Assembly (NCBI RefSeq): GCF_030410395.1
Contig: NZ_JAUHHF010000004.1
Coordinates: forward strand, 239,738-303,737
Direction: 5' to 3'
DNA: 64,000 bases
Source of the DNA: Zwartia panacis
GTDB lineage: Bacteria > Pseudomonadota > Gammaproteobacteria > Burkholderiales > Burkholderiaceae_B
Shown: positions 18,871 through 27,999 of the stretch, in pieces
Layout: the number at the start of each line of letters is the position of its first letter
How positions within the stretch are numbered: the first letter of the stretch is position 1
Program-made: the position numbers and the translations under genes
The notes under the pieces: model-generated
Database searches by the model: none
The model's input: the letters and a program-made list of their open reading frames with translations, nothing else
Told to the model about the DNA's origin: nothing

Positions 18871-19488
18871 ATGCTTCTATCGAATGCAAGATCAAGTTCT
18901 ATTTGCTCGCACCAAACCATGATTGTTTTCGCGGTGCTGGTGGCTCATCTAATGGCCATTCACCAGATGAGTTCAAAAAATATCAAAACAAACATTTCGC
19001 CGACACAAATCAAATATCTGGAATCATTCGAATTCCATCCAAACAGCGACGAACAAAAAACCGCTTCAGAAGACGTCATTACGTCAGAACGTGCCCCAAC
19101 AAAACACGCCACACCGATATCCACACAAAACAAACCTTCCACTCACGCTCACCGAAAGGCAATCACATCAAAAAGCGGTCACACTTTGAATCCAGGCGCT
19201 CAGACGAATGATTTACCTAGCACCCGTGCTGGCATCATCCATCAGCCTCCCCCCGAGTATCCAAGACAAAGTCGACGACGTGGAGAACAAGGAAAAGTGA
19301 TCGTGTTGGTCGAAATCAATGCACATGGCATACCTACACAATCAAAAATCCATACATCAAGCGGATACCCCCGTCTTGATCAAGCCGCACTGGAAACAGT
19401 CCTCAAATGGCGCTTCAGCCCGGGGAGTCAGACAACAGTTTCTCAAAAAATGTGGGTCAACATTCCTATAAACTTTGTACTCGAGTAA
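18871..19488 (+). CDS. tonB: TonB family energy transducer
   Basis: 205 residues. Topology fits TonB: a short cytoplasmic N-terminus, one membrane helix (about residues 17-33, MIVFAVLVAHLMAIHQM), a polar periplasmic linker, and a C-terminal TonB domain beginning at PPPEYPRQSRRRGEQGKVIVLVEINAHG and ending WRFSPGSQTTVSQKMWVNIPINFVLE. The linker is short and Lys/Thr/Ser-rich with little of the usual Pro-Glu/Pro-Lys repeat. Start ATG 18871 follows an in-frame stop closely; its ribosome-binding site is weak. TonB transmits the proton-motive force to outer membrane receptors. It lies three bases before exbB, with a Fur-box-like site upstream. Confidence 0.85.
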   Translation: MLLSNARSSSICSHQTMIVFAVLVAHLMAIHQMSSKNIKTNISPTQIKYLESFEFHPNSDEQKTASEDVITSERAPTKHATPISTQNKPSTHAHRKAITSKSGHTLNPGAQTNDLPSTRAGIIHQPPPEYPRQSRRRGEQGKVIVLVEINAHGIPTQSKIHTSSGYPRLDQAALETVLKWRFSPGSQTTVSQKMWVNIPINFVLE

Positions 19489-19491
19489 ATC

Positions 19492-20232
19492 ATGCATTCA
19501 ACATTTTCTTTGGCTGAGTTATGGTCACAAGGCGACTTCTTCGGAAATTTTGTGGCGCTCATACTGATCACAATGTCTGTACTCACATGGACAATCATAT
19601 TGATCAAAGTGATTGCTCATACACGACAAAAATCCATGAGCAAACATGTCGAACTTTTCTGGCATTCCTCTTCTTTTTCGTCAGGATTGGAGGCACTAGG
19701 ACGACGCTCTGACAGTGTTTTTTATAAACTTGCCCAAGATGGCCTCGAGGCCGTTCATCACCTCAAGCGTTCGAAGGAGCAGGAAGAAGGATTGTTAGAT
19801 CCTCACAAAATTTCAAAGCAACTCCATGATCAACTGGATTTGAGTGACTGGGTGACACGTGCATTAGCCAACTCAGCAGAAGGCAGTCTGACTCAGCTGC
19901 AGTCTGGACTCACTTTTTTAGCATCAATCGGCTCAACAGCGCCTTTTGTAGGTCTCTTGGGGACTGTATGGGGGATTTACCATGCACTGGCCCGTATTGG
20001 AGTCACGGGACACACCTCCTTAGATCAAGTCGCAGGACCGATTGGCGAGGCTCTAGTCATGACAGCATTTGGACTTGCTGTGGCAATTCCTGCGGTATTG
20101 GCCTACAACGCATTGGTAAGAACAAACAAGAAAATCGCCAGTGCACTCAATCGTTTCAGCTACGATTTACATGCCTATCTAGTGACTGGTGCCAGAGTTG
20201 ACGGGAAACATTCATACCCAGTCGAGCGTTAA
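19492..20232 (+). CDS. exbB: MotA/TolQ/ExbB proton channel protein
   Basis: 246 residues with three membrane helices: the first about residues 18-42 (FVALILITMSVLTWTIILIKVI), then the family core LTFLASIGSTAPFVGLLGTVWGIYHALARI and the last helix EALVMTAFGLAVAIPAVLAYNAL. ExbB and ExbD form the proton channel that energises TonB. Start ATG 19492, with the tonB stop three bases before it. ExbD follows after two bases, so the three genes form one transcript. The ExbB-versus-TolQ choice rests on the TonB neighbour. Confidence 0.9.
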   Translation: MHSTFSLAELWSQGDFFGNFVALILITMSVLTWTIILIKVIAHTRQKSMSKHVELFWHSSSFSSGLEALGRRSDSVFYKLAQDGLEAVHHLKRSKEQEEGLLDPHKISKQLHDQLDLSDWVTRALANSAEGSLTQLQSGLTFLASIGSTAPFVGLLGTVWGIYHALARIGVTGHTSLDQVAGPIGEALVMTAFGLAVAIPAVLAYNALVRTNKKIASALNRFSYDLHAYLVTGARVDGKHSYPVER

Positions 20233-20234
20233 GC

Positions 20235-20651
20235 ATGCAAACAGATCATTCCACTGAGGCAGTGATGAGTGAAATCAACATGACACCCTTTGTCGACGTC
20301 ATTCTGGTGCTGCTGATCATTTTCTTAGTCACACTACCGCTCGTTCAACATAATATCGGGATTGAACTACCCACGATCAAGAGTCAAAAATTAACTGATC
20401 ATACTGATCCTATCCGAATCTCTTTGAATGCAAATGGACACTATTTTTGGGAACAAGACATCATCGAACCTCAGAATCTACACTTGAAATTGGGACTTGA
20501 AGCTCGACGGGATCCCAAACCTGTTGTTTTGATATTTGCCGATAAAAATTCACGCTATGAAGATCTAGCCAAACTTTTAGCAGGAATACATCAGTCAGGA
20601 TTAGGAAAGATTGGCTTTATCACTCATGAGGGCCCCTACAATCACAAATAA
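20235..20651 (+). CDS. exbD: ExbD/TolR biopolymer transport protein
   Basis: 138 residues. One membrane helix near the N-terminus (INMTPFVDVILVLLIIFLVTLPLV) carries the essential proton-path aspartate in PFVDV; the periplasmic domain follows, with PVVLIFADKNSRYEDLAKLLAGIHQ. Partner of ExbB in the proton-driven motor for TonB. Last gene of the cassette; a strong hairpin terminator lies about 40 bases after its stop. Confidence 0.92.
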   Translation: MQTDHSTEAVMSEINMTPFVDVILVLLIIFLVTLPLVQHNIGIELPTIKSQKLTDHTDPIRISLNANGHYFWEQDIIEPQNLHLKLGLEARRDPKPVVLIFADKNSRYEDLAKLLAGIHQSGLGKIGFITHEGPYNHK

Positions 20652-20692
20652 ATGCAAAAAATCGATTTATTGAAGCCTCGCCCTGAACAATA

Positions 20693-20728
20693 AAAAGGCC
20701 TCAGAGCAATTACGCTTTGAGGCCTTTA
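20693..20728. terminator. bidirectional Rho-independent terminator
   Basis: AAAAGGCCTCA-gAGC, short loop, GCT-TTGAGGCCTTT with A-runs on the left and T/A-runs on the right. The stem is about 10-13 base pairs. It ends tonB-exbB-exbD on the plus strand and lies just past the 3' end of the tRNA on the minus strand, so it can serve both. Confidence 0.8.
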
Positions 20729-20734
20729 AAAATC

Positions 20735-20811
20735 TGGTGGCGCATCCCTGATTCGAACAGGGGACCTGCGGATTATGATTCCGTCGCTCTAACCGGCTGA
20801 GCTAATGCGCC
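20735..20811 (-). tRNA. tRNA with CAU anticodon, probably tRNA-Met (elongator)
   Basis: 77 bases with an encoded CCA end. Read on the minus strand: acceptor GGCGCAT pairs with ATGCGCC; D-stem GCTC/GAGC; anticodon loop ATCATAA (anticodon CAT); T-arm CCCTG-TTCGAAT-CAGGG. CAU can be elongator Met or the Ile2 type modified by TilS; the A-C mismatch at the base of the anticodon stem (27/43) is noted. I favour elongator Met from overall similarity, without a covariance model. In the remaining part of the 322-base gene-free stretch (20812-20973) I see nothing else. Confidence 0.93.
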
Positions 20812-20973
20812 TTTAACAATCAAAATCGTAGTGACTTTTAACTGAGAGGCGAAAGTCTAGCATTTTTTTTAAGACTCTGCATTCCTTAATAACCCAGAAA
20901 ACCTCGCAGTCGATCATGTCAAAATAGTACTCAAACATCAACCAACTCTGAAAAACAACATTGAGACGAGAAG

Positions 20974-21840
20974 ATGACTGAAATCATCAAAACATATTTG
21001 GACCATCCCAGCCCCGCAACCTTAAAGCTTCCACCCGGGTCCACGGACTCGCATGTGCACGTCTTTGGCCCAAGCGACAAGTTCCCTTATGCAGAAAACC
21101 GTGGCTTTACCCCCGCTGACGCCCCGAAGGAAGCTTTATTTGCTTTGCATAAAAAGCTTGGAATTGATCGCTGCGTGATCGTCAACACCCTGCTCCATGG
21201 CTTTGACAACAGCGTTGTAGAGGACGCCATGCGAGCAGCAGAGGGCCGGTATTTAGGTGTGGCCCTCACACCCGTAGATCTCAGTGACGCAGAGCTGAAA
21301 CGACTAGCCGCGGTCGGTTTTCGCGGACTGAGATTTCACTTTATGCCTGGCTACAAAATCGATTACACACCGGAACAAGTCATCGCGCTGACCCGAAGAC
21401 TCGAGCCTCTTGGGATGCATCTGCAATTGCAAATGCATGCCATGCATGCAAAGGAACTCACGCCTTTACTCAAACAGTCGGCCGTACCCGTCGTGATGGA
21501 TCACATGGGCAGAGTCGATGCAACTCTCGGACTGGCACACGAGCACTTTCAGGCTTTTTGCAGGCTTCTGGAAATGCCTGGGTTTATGGTGAAGGTGAGT
21601 GGAATCGACCGAATTGACTCACAACCACCTTATAAGCAAGGTATACCTTTTGCGCGTCACTTGGTCAGAACCTATCCAGACCGTTGCGTGTGGGGTTCCG
21701 ACTGGCCTCACCCCAATCACACACACATTCCTGATGATGGGGTCCTGGTTAACGCACTGGCTCAGATCGCACCTGAGCCAGCGATACTCCAGCAACTGAT
21801 GGTTGATAACCCGCAGCTACTTTATCGTTTTACGGCGTGA
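20974..21840 (+). CDS. amidohydrolase of the LigI-like (2-pyrone-4,6-dicarboxylate hydrolase) family
   Basis: 288 residues. The HxH start motif (STDSHVHVFGPSDKFPYAENRGFTPADAP) is that of the LigI and sulfomuconolactone-hydrolase subgroup of cog3618. MDHMGRVDATLG and CVWGSDWPHPN carry the later His and Asp. These metal or metal-independent lactone hydrolases act on products of aromatic ring cleavage. The GAGACGAG before the ATG is a usable ribosome-binding site. Its 3' end overlaps the convergent M20 gene by 11 bases. No other aromatic-catabolic genes lie beside it, so the substrate stays open. Confidence 0.82.
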   Translation: MTEIIKTYLDHPSPATLKLPPGSTDSHVHVFGPSDKFPYAENRGFTPADAPKEALFALHKKLGIDRCVIVNTLLHGFDNSVVEDAMRAAEGRYLGVALTPVDLSDAELKRLAAVGFRGLRFHFMPGYKIDYTPEQVIALTRRLEPLGMHLQLQMHAMHAKELTPLLKQSAVPVVMDHMGRVDATLGLAHEHFQAFCRLLEMPGFMVKVSGIDRIDSQPPYKQGIPFARHLVRTYPDRCVWGSDWPHPNHTHIPDDGVLVNALAQIAPEPAILQQLMVDNPQLLYRFTA

Positions 21841-23086
21841 TTGAACTCATCATATCGAGGCAAGTTCGGGCGATCACTTTTGTTGCCCGACGCAAATCTT
21901 CAAGCTCGAGGCGTTCATCGGGTTGTTTGGCACGACTTTCCTCTACCGTTCGAGGACCCGCGCCATATAAGACGACAGGAATTCCGGCCTCACAGTACAG
22001 GCGCGCATCCGCGTAGAGTGGTGTGCCACATGCAGGAACTTTTTCACCAAACTGCGTGTGAGCGTGTGTTTGCAGGGCCTCGACTAACTCAGTGCTACCA
22101 GGCAACGGTTTGAGCGCTCGTGCCAGCAAGATGCGTTTAGTTTCAACCGTAATGCCGGGAATAACCTTCCAGACTGCATCAATCGTGTCACGGATACTTT
22201 GCTCTACCGTCGCAGGATCTTCCTCGGGAATCATTCTGCGATCAATTTTGAGAATGACCTTGCCTGGAATCACATTCGTATTGGTTCCACCTTCAATCAG
22301 ACCGATATTGAGATACGGATGATTAATACCCGGAACTTTGCTTTTGACAGACTGATACGTTTCGTTCAACCCGTACAGAGCATTCATTATTTTGACAGCA
22401 GCTTGCAAGGCATCCACGCCCGATGTGGGAACTGCCGCATGCCCCATCTTGCCGTTGACCGTCACCTCAAACTGCAAACAGCCATTGTGAGCAGTGATGA
22501 TTTGATAACTAAAACCAGCTGCAATGGCCAAATCAGGTTTGGTCAGTTTATTTTTAAGTAACCAGCCGGGGCCTAATTCACCGCCAAACTCTTCATCGTA
22601 GGTAAACTGCAGCTCAATCCGCCCCTTGAGAGGCGCACCAAGTGATTCCAGAGCACGCACTGCGAAAATATAAGTCGAAAAGTCACATTTGCTGACAGCA
22701 GCGGCCCGCCCATAAATCCGGCCCTCATGAATCTCGCCAGCATAGGGCGGATATGTCCAACCTTCACCAGGTGGCACTACATCGCCGTGCGCATTGAGCG
22801 CCAGCACTTTGCCGCCCTCAGCGTATTGCCTTTTAACGATCAAGTTCGTAATCGACTCCAACCCCGCCTCGCGCACCACTGATTCAGGAACGGTGTGCTG
22901 TTCAGCCTTCATGCCAAAGGGTTCGATCAGTTTGGCGACATGAAGGGCATGCGGCGTATTGTTACCGGGGGGGGTGTCGGTCGGAACCTGAATAACAGAT
23001 TGCAAAAATTTCACTTGTTCATCAAAGTGCGCATCGATCCATTGATCAAGCTTGTTATAAAGTTCTGCGTGGTGATTATTCTTCAT
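21830..23086 (-). CDS. M20 family metallopeptidase (ArgE/DapE-like)
   Basis: 418 residues with the two-domain M20 layout: metal ligands in LNAHGDVVPPGEGW, the catalytic Glu in TYDEEFGGELGPGW, the dimerisation insert with GKMGHAAVPTSGVDALQAA, and the late His/Asp region LYADARLYCEAGIP with VLYGAGP. Related enzymes deacylate N-acyl amino acids or cut dipeptides. It is preceded by the AllC-like gene by only 16 bases in the same direction, which suggests a shared operon of amide-bond hydrolases. Overlaps the convergent amidohydrolase by 11 bases. Confidence 0.85.
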   Translation of the reverse strand: MKNNHHAELYNKLDQWIDAHFDEQVKFLQSVIQVPTDTPPGNNTPHALHVAKLIEPFGMKAEQHTVPESVVREAGLESITNLIVKRQYAEGGKVLALNAHGDVVPPGEGWTYPPYAGEIHEGRIYGRAAAVSKCDFSTYIFAVRALESLGAPLKGRIELQFTYDEEFGGELGPGWLLKNKLTKPDLAIAAGFSYQIITAHNGCLQFEVTVNGKMGHAAVPTSGVDALQAAVKIMNALYGLNETYQSVKSKVPGINHPYLNIGLIEGGTNTNVIPGKVILKIDRRMIPEEDPATVEQSIRDTIDAVWKVIPGITVETKRILLARALKPLPGSTELVEALQTHAHTQFGEKVPACGTPLYADARLYCEAGIPVVLYGAGPRTVEESRAKQPDERLELEDLRRATKVIARTCLDMMSSITP

Positions 23087-23102
23087 AGTCTTTGGATAGT
23101 AT

Positions 23103-24356
23103 TTAATTAATTTCTTCTAATAGAGCCTCAAACGCTTTCGCCGCAAGCGTTGCATCGTCTGCAGTGATGATTTCAAGTGGATTATGGCTGATCCCACGAT
23201 TTCCCCCTCTGACAAACAACATTGCTTGCGGCATGATCGTATGCATTTTCATGGCATCGTGCCCTGCTCCGCTATTGAGCTTGAAAATCGGCTGACCTAT
23301 TTTAGCGACGGCCCTTTCCCAACGAGACTGCCACTCAGGATTCGAGGGTGCAGCGCTCGCGCGCATGACTTCGGTGTATTCAAACTGAACTTGTCTACGC
23401 GCGCAGATGACCTCGGCCTCCTTGACGATATCCGTGACCAGGGCATCACGCTGCGGATCCGTTGGCGCACGCATATCAAGGGTGAAAACACACTCTCCGG
23501 GGATCACATTGATGGAGCCACCCGGCACTTGAATCTGTCCAACCGTCGCAACCGAGCCCTCGTCGGCGCGCGCGCGTTGCTCTGCCATCAGACTGATTTC
23601 TGCAGCGGCCAGCATCGCATCCTGACGCATCGACATCGGTGTAGTTCCAGCATGTCCCGCAAGACCAATTGTTTTACAAGTCGCACGCACACCGGCATTG
23701 ATCGAGGTCACCACACCAAGGGGAAGTGCTTTTTCGCACAACACAGGCCCTTGCTCGATATGCACCTCAACAAATCCAAGATACTTTTTAGGGTCGCGTT
23801 GAATATTTTGTATCGCTGAGAGTGTCCCGGGCAAACCTGCCGCCTGCATCGCCTCTGCCATCGAAACACCATCAGCATCGAGCTGACTCAGCCACGCTGG
23901 ATCAAAACTCCCTGTCAGGGCGCCAGCGGCCAAGAAAGTCGCACGAAATCGTTGCCCTTCTTCCTCGGAAAAGCCAACCACCTCAATACCATAAGGCAAG
24001 CGTCGCTTTTGACTCGAAAGAGACTTTACAACTGCGATTGGGACCAAAATACCTAGTCGGCCATCATACTTGCCACCGTTTCGCACGGTGTCGTAATGAG
24101 AACCTGTCAGCAGCATTGGGGAGGCACGGTCCTCGCCAAAGTAAATGCCCACAACATTACCCACTGCATCGATTGAAATCTCGTCAAAACCAGCCTCGCC
24201 CATCAAGGCTTTGAGCTCATCGGCAACCGCCAGATGCGCAGGCGTCAGATATGTCACTGTGAGCTGGCCTTTTTCAGCCCAGCCTGGTTCGCTATGCAGG
24301 GCCAGACGCTCTGACCATTGCATGATTTCTTGACCGACTTCTTGTAAAACCGCCAT
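23103..24356 (-). CDS. M20-type Zn hydrolase, allantoate amidohydrolase / N-carbamoyl-L-amino acid hydrolase family
   Basis: 417 residues from ATG 24356, chosen for AGGA seven bases upstream; the frame extends to 24395. Motifs: GSHYDTVRNGGKYDGRLGI (metal site), GFSEEEGQRF (catalytic Glu), VEVHIEQGPVL, and GHAGTTPMSMRQDAM (substrate domain), ending with GAGHDAM. This combination marks the AllC/HyuC/ureidopropionase group. It releases carbamoyl nitrogen from allantoate, N-carbamoyl amino acids or ureidopropionate; which one is not settled by sequence. It lies 84 bases after cynS and just before the M20 gene, all on one strand, consistent with nitrogen scavenging. Confidence 0.87.
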   Translation of the reverse strand: MAVLQEVGQEIMQWSERLALHSEPGWAEKGQLTVTYLTPAHLAVADELKALMGEAGFDEISIDAVGNVVGIYFGEDRASPMLLTGSHYDTVRNGGKYDGRLGILVPIAVVKSLSSQKRRLPYGIEVVGFSEEEGQRFRATFLAAGALTGSFDPAWLSQLDADGVSMAEAMQAAGLPGTLSAIQNIQRDPKKYLGFVEVHIEQGPVLCEKALPLGVVTSINAGVRATCKTIGLAGHAGTTPMSMRQDAMLAAAEISLMAEQRARADEGSVATVGQIQVPGGSINVIPGECVFTLDMRAPTDPQRDALVTDIVKEAEVICARRQVQFEYTEVMRASAAPSNPEWQSRWERAVAKIGQPIFKLNSGAGHDAMKMHTIMPQAMLFVRGGNRGISHNPLEIITADDATLAAKAFEALLEEIN

Positions 24357-24381
24357 GTCCAGTTCCTGTAAGAAACGCTTC

Positions 24382-24397
24382 GCTTGTCTAAACAAGC
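24382..24397. repeat. small inverted repeat between cynS and the amidohydrolase gene
   Basis: GCTTGT-CTAA-ACAAGC, six-base perfect arms. It lies 25 bases before the amidohydrolase ATG. Too weak for a terminator; could be an operator or an RNA processing hairpin that sets the ratio of the two operon halves. Confidence 0.35.
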
Positions 24398-24439
24398 AAG
24401 GCCTACAGTTTAATCTGGACTAGACCGTTTTTTGACGCC

Positions 24440-24910
24440 TTAATAGGACTTGTAAGGTAAAAATTTACCGGACAACACCACATTGACCCGATCGCCTTTG
24501 GGATCGGGTTCACGTTTAATATCCATTGAAAAGTCAATGGCACTCATAATCCCGTCGCCAAACTCCTCATGGATCAATTCCTTGATCGTCGTGCCGTAGA
24601 CACTGACGATTTCGTACCAGCGGTAGATCAGCGGGTCAGTAGGCACTGAACTACGCAGAGAACCTTTGTAGGGCACGACCTGTAGCAAAGCAACCGCTTC
24701 CGCTGGCAGATCGAAGGTTTTGCCAATGACGAGCGCCTGGGCTTTGGTTAAAGTCATTTGCCCCATGCATGCGGCCGTTGTCCACTCTTTGGATAGCTTG
24801 AGTTTCTTGGCAACGTCCGCCCACTTCAGCCCTTTCTGCACTTTGGCCGAATAAATCAGATCAGTGACATCTTCGCGAGTCATTGGTTTAGCGATTGCTT
24901 TGGAAGCCAT
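24440..24910 (-). CDS. cynS: cyanate hydratase (cyanase)
   Basis: 156 residues, the length of E. coli CynS. It converts cyanate plus bicarbonate to ammonia and two CO2. Catalytic triad is in place: Arg97, Glu100 and Ser123 (YRWYEIVSVYGTTIKE, GIMSAIDF), matching Arg96, Glu99 and Ser122 of E. coli. The N-terminal helix-turn-helix-like domain (residues 10-75) is normal. AGGAGA precedes ATG 24910. It is the fourth gene of a minus-strand operon behind the three transporter genes. No carbonic anhydrase (cynT) or cynR is visible in the window. Confidence 0.96.
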   Translation of the reverse strand: MASKAIAKPMTREDVTDLIYSAKVQKGLKWADVAKKLKLSKEWTTAACMGQMTLTKAQALVIGKTFDLPAEAVALLQVVPYKGSLRSSVPTDPLIYRWYEIVSVYGTTIKELIHEEFGDGIMSAIDFSMDIKREPDPKGDRVNVVLSGKFLPYKSY

Positions 24911-24951
24911 ATTTTTCTCCTGGTAAAAGAATCGGGATATTGAAATAAAAA

Positions 24952-25761
24952 TTATTGAACTGAAGAGGTACTCGCATAAGACTTGGAACGGTGCACAAGG
25001 AAATCGATCAAGTGATTTCGTAATTCGTAGAACTTGGGGTCGTGGTGCATCGTCGCGCGCGTTCGATCCTTAGGTAAAGGATTGGTCACGATTTCCGCCA
25101 AAACTGCGCGAGGACCGTTACTCATCAGGAAAATCTTGTCTGATAACAAAATCGCTTCGTCGACATCGTGCGTAATCATGAAAACTGTTTGTTGGGTGCC
25201 ACGAACGATCGTGACAAGTTCGTCCTGAATGTTTCCACGCGTCAACGCATCCAATGCGCCAAATGGCTCGTCAAGCAATAGCATCTTGGGTTGAATGGCA
25301 AATGCGCGCGCAATACCGACTCTTTGCTTCATACCGCCTGAAAGTTGGGAGGGCTTTTTATCTTCGGAGCCTGTCAGATGTACCATATCGATAAATTGCT
25401 GAACATGGCTGTCGACTTTGCTTCTTGACCAATCCGGCCATTTAGAACGCACCGCAAATGCGATATTGCCGCGCACCGTCATCCAAGGCATCAATGCATG
25501 AGACTGGAAGACAACACCACGATCTAGACTCGGACCGCTGATTTCACGACCATCAATAAAGGAGTGGCCATCCGTGGGGGCCTCAAGTCCTGCGAGCACA
25601 TTCAAAATAGTTGTCTTGCCGCAACCCGAGTGTCCGATAATACAAACAAACTCACCCCGATCAATGGTGAAATTGACATCATCAAAGACCACCAGCTCGG
25701 CCCCACCACCCGTACCCGGGAATGCCTTTCGCAGTCCTTGCACTTGTAAAAAATTTTGCAT
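24952..25761 (-). CDS. cynD: nitrate/cyanate-type ABC transporter ATP-binding protein
   Basis: 269 residues from ATG 25761, chosen for the GGTGAG just upstream (a GTG at 25770 overlaps that site). Walker [10 protein letters not shown], signature [15 protein letters not shown], Walker [12 protein letters not shown] and the H-loop ITHDVDEA are complete. The NrtD/CynD/SsuB/TauB group is identified by the [15 protein letters not shown]-loop and by its partners. It powers uptake of cyanate together with the permease and binding protein encoded before it; cynS follows 42 bases later. Confidence 0.88.
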   Translation of the reverse strand: MQNFLQVQGLRKAFPGTGGGAELVVFDDVNFTIDRGEFVCIIGHSGCGKTTILNVLAGLEAPTDGHSFIDGREISGPSLDRGVVFQSHALMPWMTVRGNIAFAVRSKWPDWSRSKVDSHVQQFIDMVHLTGSEDKKPSQLSGGMKQRVGIARAFAIQPKMLLLDEPFGALDALTRGNIQDELVTIVRGTQQTVFMITHDVDEAILLSDKIFLMSNGPRAVLAEIVTNPLPKDRTRATMHHDPKFYELRNHLIDFLVHRSKSYASTSSVQ

Positions 25762-25780
25762 AGCGCTCACCTTTTCAAAC

Positions 25781-26623
25781 CTAATCTTTGTATGTCACGG
25801 CCCGTTGAAGACGGGCAAAGCACAAATCGAGAAGCATTCCGATCAGTCCGATCATGAGCACGGCTACCAAAATATTTGAGATCGATAAGTTATTCCATTC
25901 ATTCCAGACGAAATAGCCAATCCCTGTTCCACCTACCAGCATTTCGGCAGCCACAATCACCAGCCAAGCGATACCGATTGATATCCTCATGCCTGTCATG
26001 ATCGTTGGTGCCGCCGCGGGAAGAATCACAAAAAAAGCTTTACGAAGAGGATTCACTTCAAGCGTGCGTGAAACATCAATCCATTCCTTTCTGACGGACG
26101 CCACGCCAAAAGCGGTGTTAATCAACATCGGCCAAATTGAACAGATGAAGATCACGAAGACCGCCGAAACGTTGGAATCCTTTAACGTAAACAAGGCCAG
26201 AGGCATCCAGGCAAGTGGGGAGATGGGTTTAAGGACTTGAATGAATGGATCCAGTGCCTGAAAAAACAATCGTGACATTCCGATCAAAAATCCAAGTGGA
26301 ATCGCGACAAGCGCCGCAAGACCGAAACCCAGTGCGACACGCGACACAGACCATGCAAGCTGGATACCAATCCCTTTGTCATTGGCGCCCCTGTCGTAAA
26401 AAGGATCAGACAAATGTTCAACCAGCTTGATCCCCACATCCATCGGGCCTGGAAATGTTGACTTCTGTCCTGTCGCAGCGGCCGCTCCCACAAGCTTGGC
26501 ATACTCCTCATCCACAACCTGCGTACCTTGCGTAGGCATTGTGGCGATTTGCCAAAACATGAGAAAAATCGCCAACACCAAAAGTGACAAGATCAACGCT
26601 CTTGTGCGCTCGTGAACCATCAT
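25781..26623 (-). CDS. cynB: nitrate/cyanate-type ABC transporter permease
   Basis: 280 residues from ATG 26623 (GAGG eight bases upstream); TTG at 26629 and ATG at 26620 are alternatives. About six membrane helices, first at residues 10-32. The BPD_transp_1 coupling segment carries [34 protein letters not shown], the NrtB-type EAA loop. A periplasmic insert after helix 1 (residues 33-90) is typical of NrtB/CynB permeases. Starts within bases of the stop of the binding-protein gene (translational coupling). Confidence 0.87.
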   Translation of the reverse strand: MMVHERTRALILSLLVLAIFLMFWQIATMPTQGTQVVDEEYAKLVGAAAATGQKSTFPGPMDVGIKLVEHLSDPFYDRGANDKGIGIQLAWSVSRVALGFGLAALVAIPLGFLIGMSRLFFQALDPFIQVLKPISPLAWMPLALFTLKDSNVSAVFVIFICSIWPMLINTAFGVASVRKEWIDVSRTLEVNPLRKAFFVILPAAAPTIMTGMRISIGIAWLVIVAAEMLVGGTGIGYFVWNEWNNLSISNILVAVLMIGLIGMLLDLCFARLQRAVTYKD

Positions 26624-26625
26624 CT

Positions 26626-27999
26626 TCAAGCCCTCTTGATCGCAAAGCTGTCGAGATACTCGCGAGGTTTGTTCGAGTCAAATACCTTACCCATGACAAC
26701 AATTTTCTTGCTACCTGGATCTGGTGCCACCAAGCCAGCCTGCTCCATCGCACGACGCGCATCGGTCGCTAAAAAAACGTCTTGGGCAATTTTTTGATAA
26801 TCAACATCGCCTTTTACCTGTCCCCATCGTTGCATCTGCGTCATGATCCAGATGGCAAAAGACTCCCAGGGCATGGGATCGAAACCAATACGGTCCGGGA
26901 CCTTTTTCACATTACCCAATCCATCAGCATAAGTCCCTGTCAAGACTTGTTCGACAACCGTCAGCGGCTGATTCAAATAGTTAGGCGTATGGATCGCAGC
27001 AGCAATCTCCTTTCTGTTTTCAGCTTTTTGTGCATAGGCTGTTGCTTCGACAATGGCCCGTAGCAACGCACCGTAAGTATTGGGGTTGGCGGACATAAAC
27101 TCCTTGCTTGCCGCAAACGCACAACAGGGATGTCCATCCCACAGCTCTTTTGACAGGATATGAATAAAGCCCACACCATCGAATACCGCACGCTGGTTGA
27201 CTGGATCAGGTGCTAAAAACCCGTCGATATTGTCAGCGCGCAAGTTCGCCACCATTTCCGGAGGTGGAACGACACGGATCTGCACATCCCGATCAGGATC
27301 GATGCCGTTTTCCGCAAGGTAATACCGTAACAAGTAGTTATGCATCGAGTAATCAAAAGGCACCGCAAACTTAAAACCTTTCCAGTCCTTTGGATTCCGC
27401 TTATTCTTGTGTTTGACGGCAAGCGTAATCGCCTGACCGTTGATATTTTCAATGGCCGGTACGGTGTAGGGGGTCGGTGCCGCCCCTGCTCCCATTGAGA
27501 TCGCCAGTGGCATGGGGGAAAGCATGTGTGCCGCGTCATACTCTTTATTCAGTGATTTATCACGCACAACAGCCCACCCCGCCGTTTTGATGATCTCGAC
27601 ATTGAGGCCCTGTTTTTTATAAAAACCCATGGGATCGGCCATGATGATGGGCGTTGCGCACGTGATTGGGATAAAACCGACTTTTAAATTCGTCTTTTCT
27701 AATTTTCCACCTTGCGCAAAGGCTTCTTTGGCAAATGCCATTGGGAAAATAGATGAAATCGCGGCCAAGGCAGTCGGCGCACCGACTGCCTGTAAAAATT
27801 TTCTACGCATCTCGTCTTGAGGGAACACAGCACGCATGACAGCTTGCTCAACGACGCGCGAGCCAAGTGCCTCTGTTGATCGATCACTCACTTCACTCAA
27901 TGAGGACTGGCTGGCCTCATGCTCAGCCGCCGTGGCATGTTGCCCACAAGAGCAACGCAAACGAAGCTTTGAATCAAATGGATTGGAGAAAATCGACAT
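26626..27999 (-). CDS. cynA: CmpA/NrtA family ABC transporter substrate-binding protein
   Basis: 457 residues. The protein starts with ~60 residues containing LRLRCSCGQHATAAEH, then a twin-arginine-like signal (MRRKFLQAVGAPTALAAISS ... AFAQG) near residues 64-97, then the NrtA/CmpA binding fold (LKVGFIPITCATPIIMADPMGFYKKQGL, KTAGWAVVRDKSLNKEYDAAHMLSPMPLA). Family ligands are nitrate, nitrite, bicarbonate or cyanate; the cynS neighbour points to cyanate. The 60-residue leader with a CxCGxH motif is a recurrent feature of betaproteobacterial members that I recall, so ATG 27999 is kept as the start. It is preceded by AGGGG eight bases upstream. First gene of the cyn operon. Confidence 0.85.
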   Translation of the reverse strand: MSIFSNPFDSKLRLRCSCGQHATAAEHEASQSSLSEVSDRSTEALGSRVVEQAVMRAVFPQDEMRRKFLQAVGAPTALAAISSIFPMAFAKEAFAQGGKLEKTNLKVGFIPITCATPIIMADPMGFYKKQGLNVEIIKTAGWAVVRDKSLNKEYDAAHMLSPMPLAISMGAGAAPTPYTVPAIENINGQAITLAVKHKNKRNPKDWKGFKFAVPFDYSMHNYLLRYYLAENGIDPDRDVQIRVVPPPEMVANLRADNIDGFLAPDPVNQRAVFDGVGFIHILSKELWDGHPCCAFAASKEFMSANPNTYGALLRAIVEATAYAQKAENRKEIAAAIHTPNYLNQPLTVVEQVLTGTYADGLGNVKKVPDRIGFDPMPWESFAIWIMTQMQRWGQVKGDVDYQKIAQDVFLATDARRAMEQAGLVAPDPGSKKIVVMGKVFDSNKPREYLDSFAIKRA

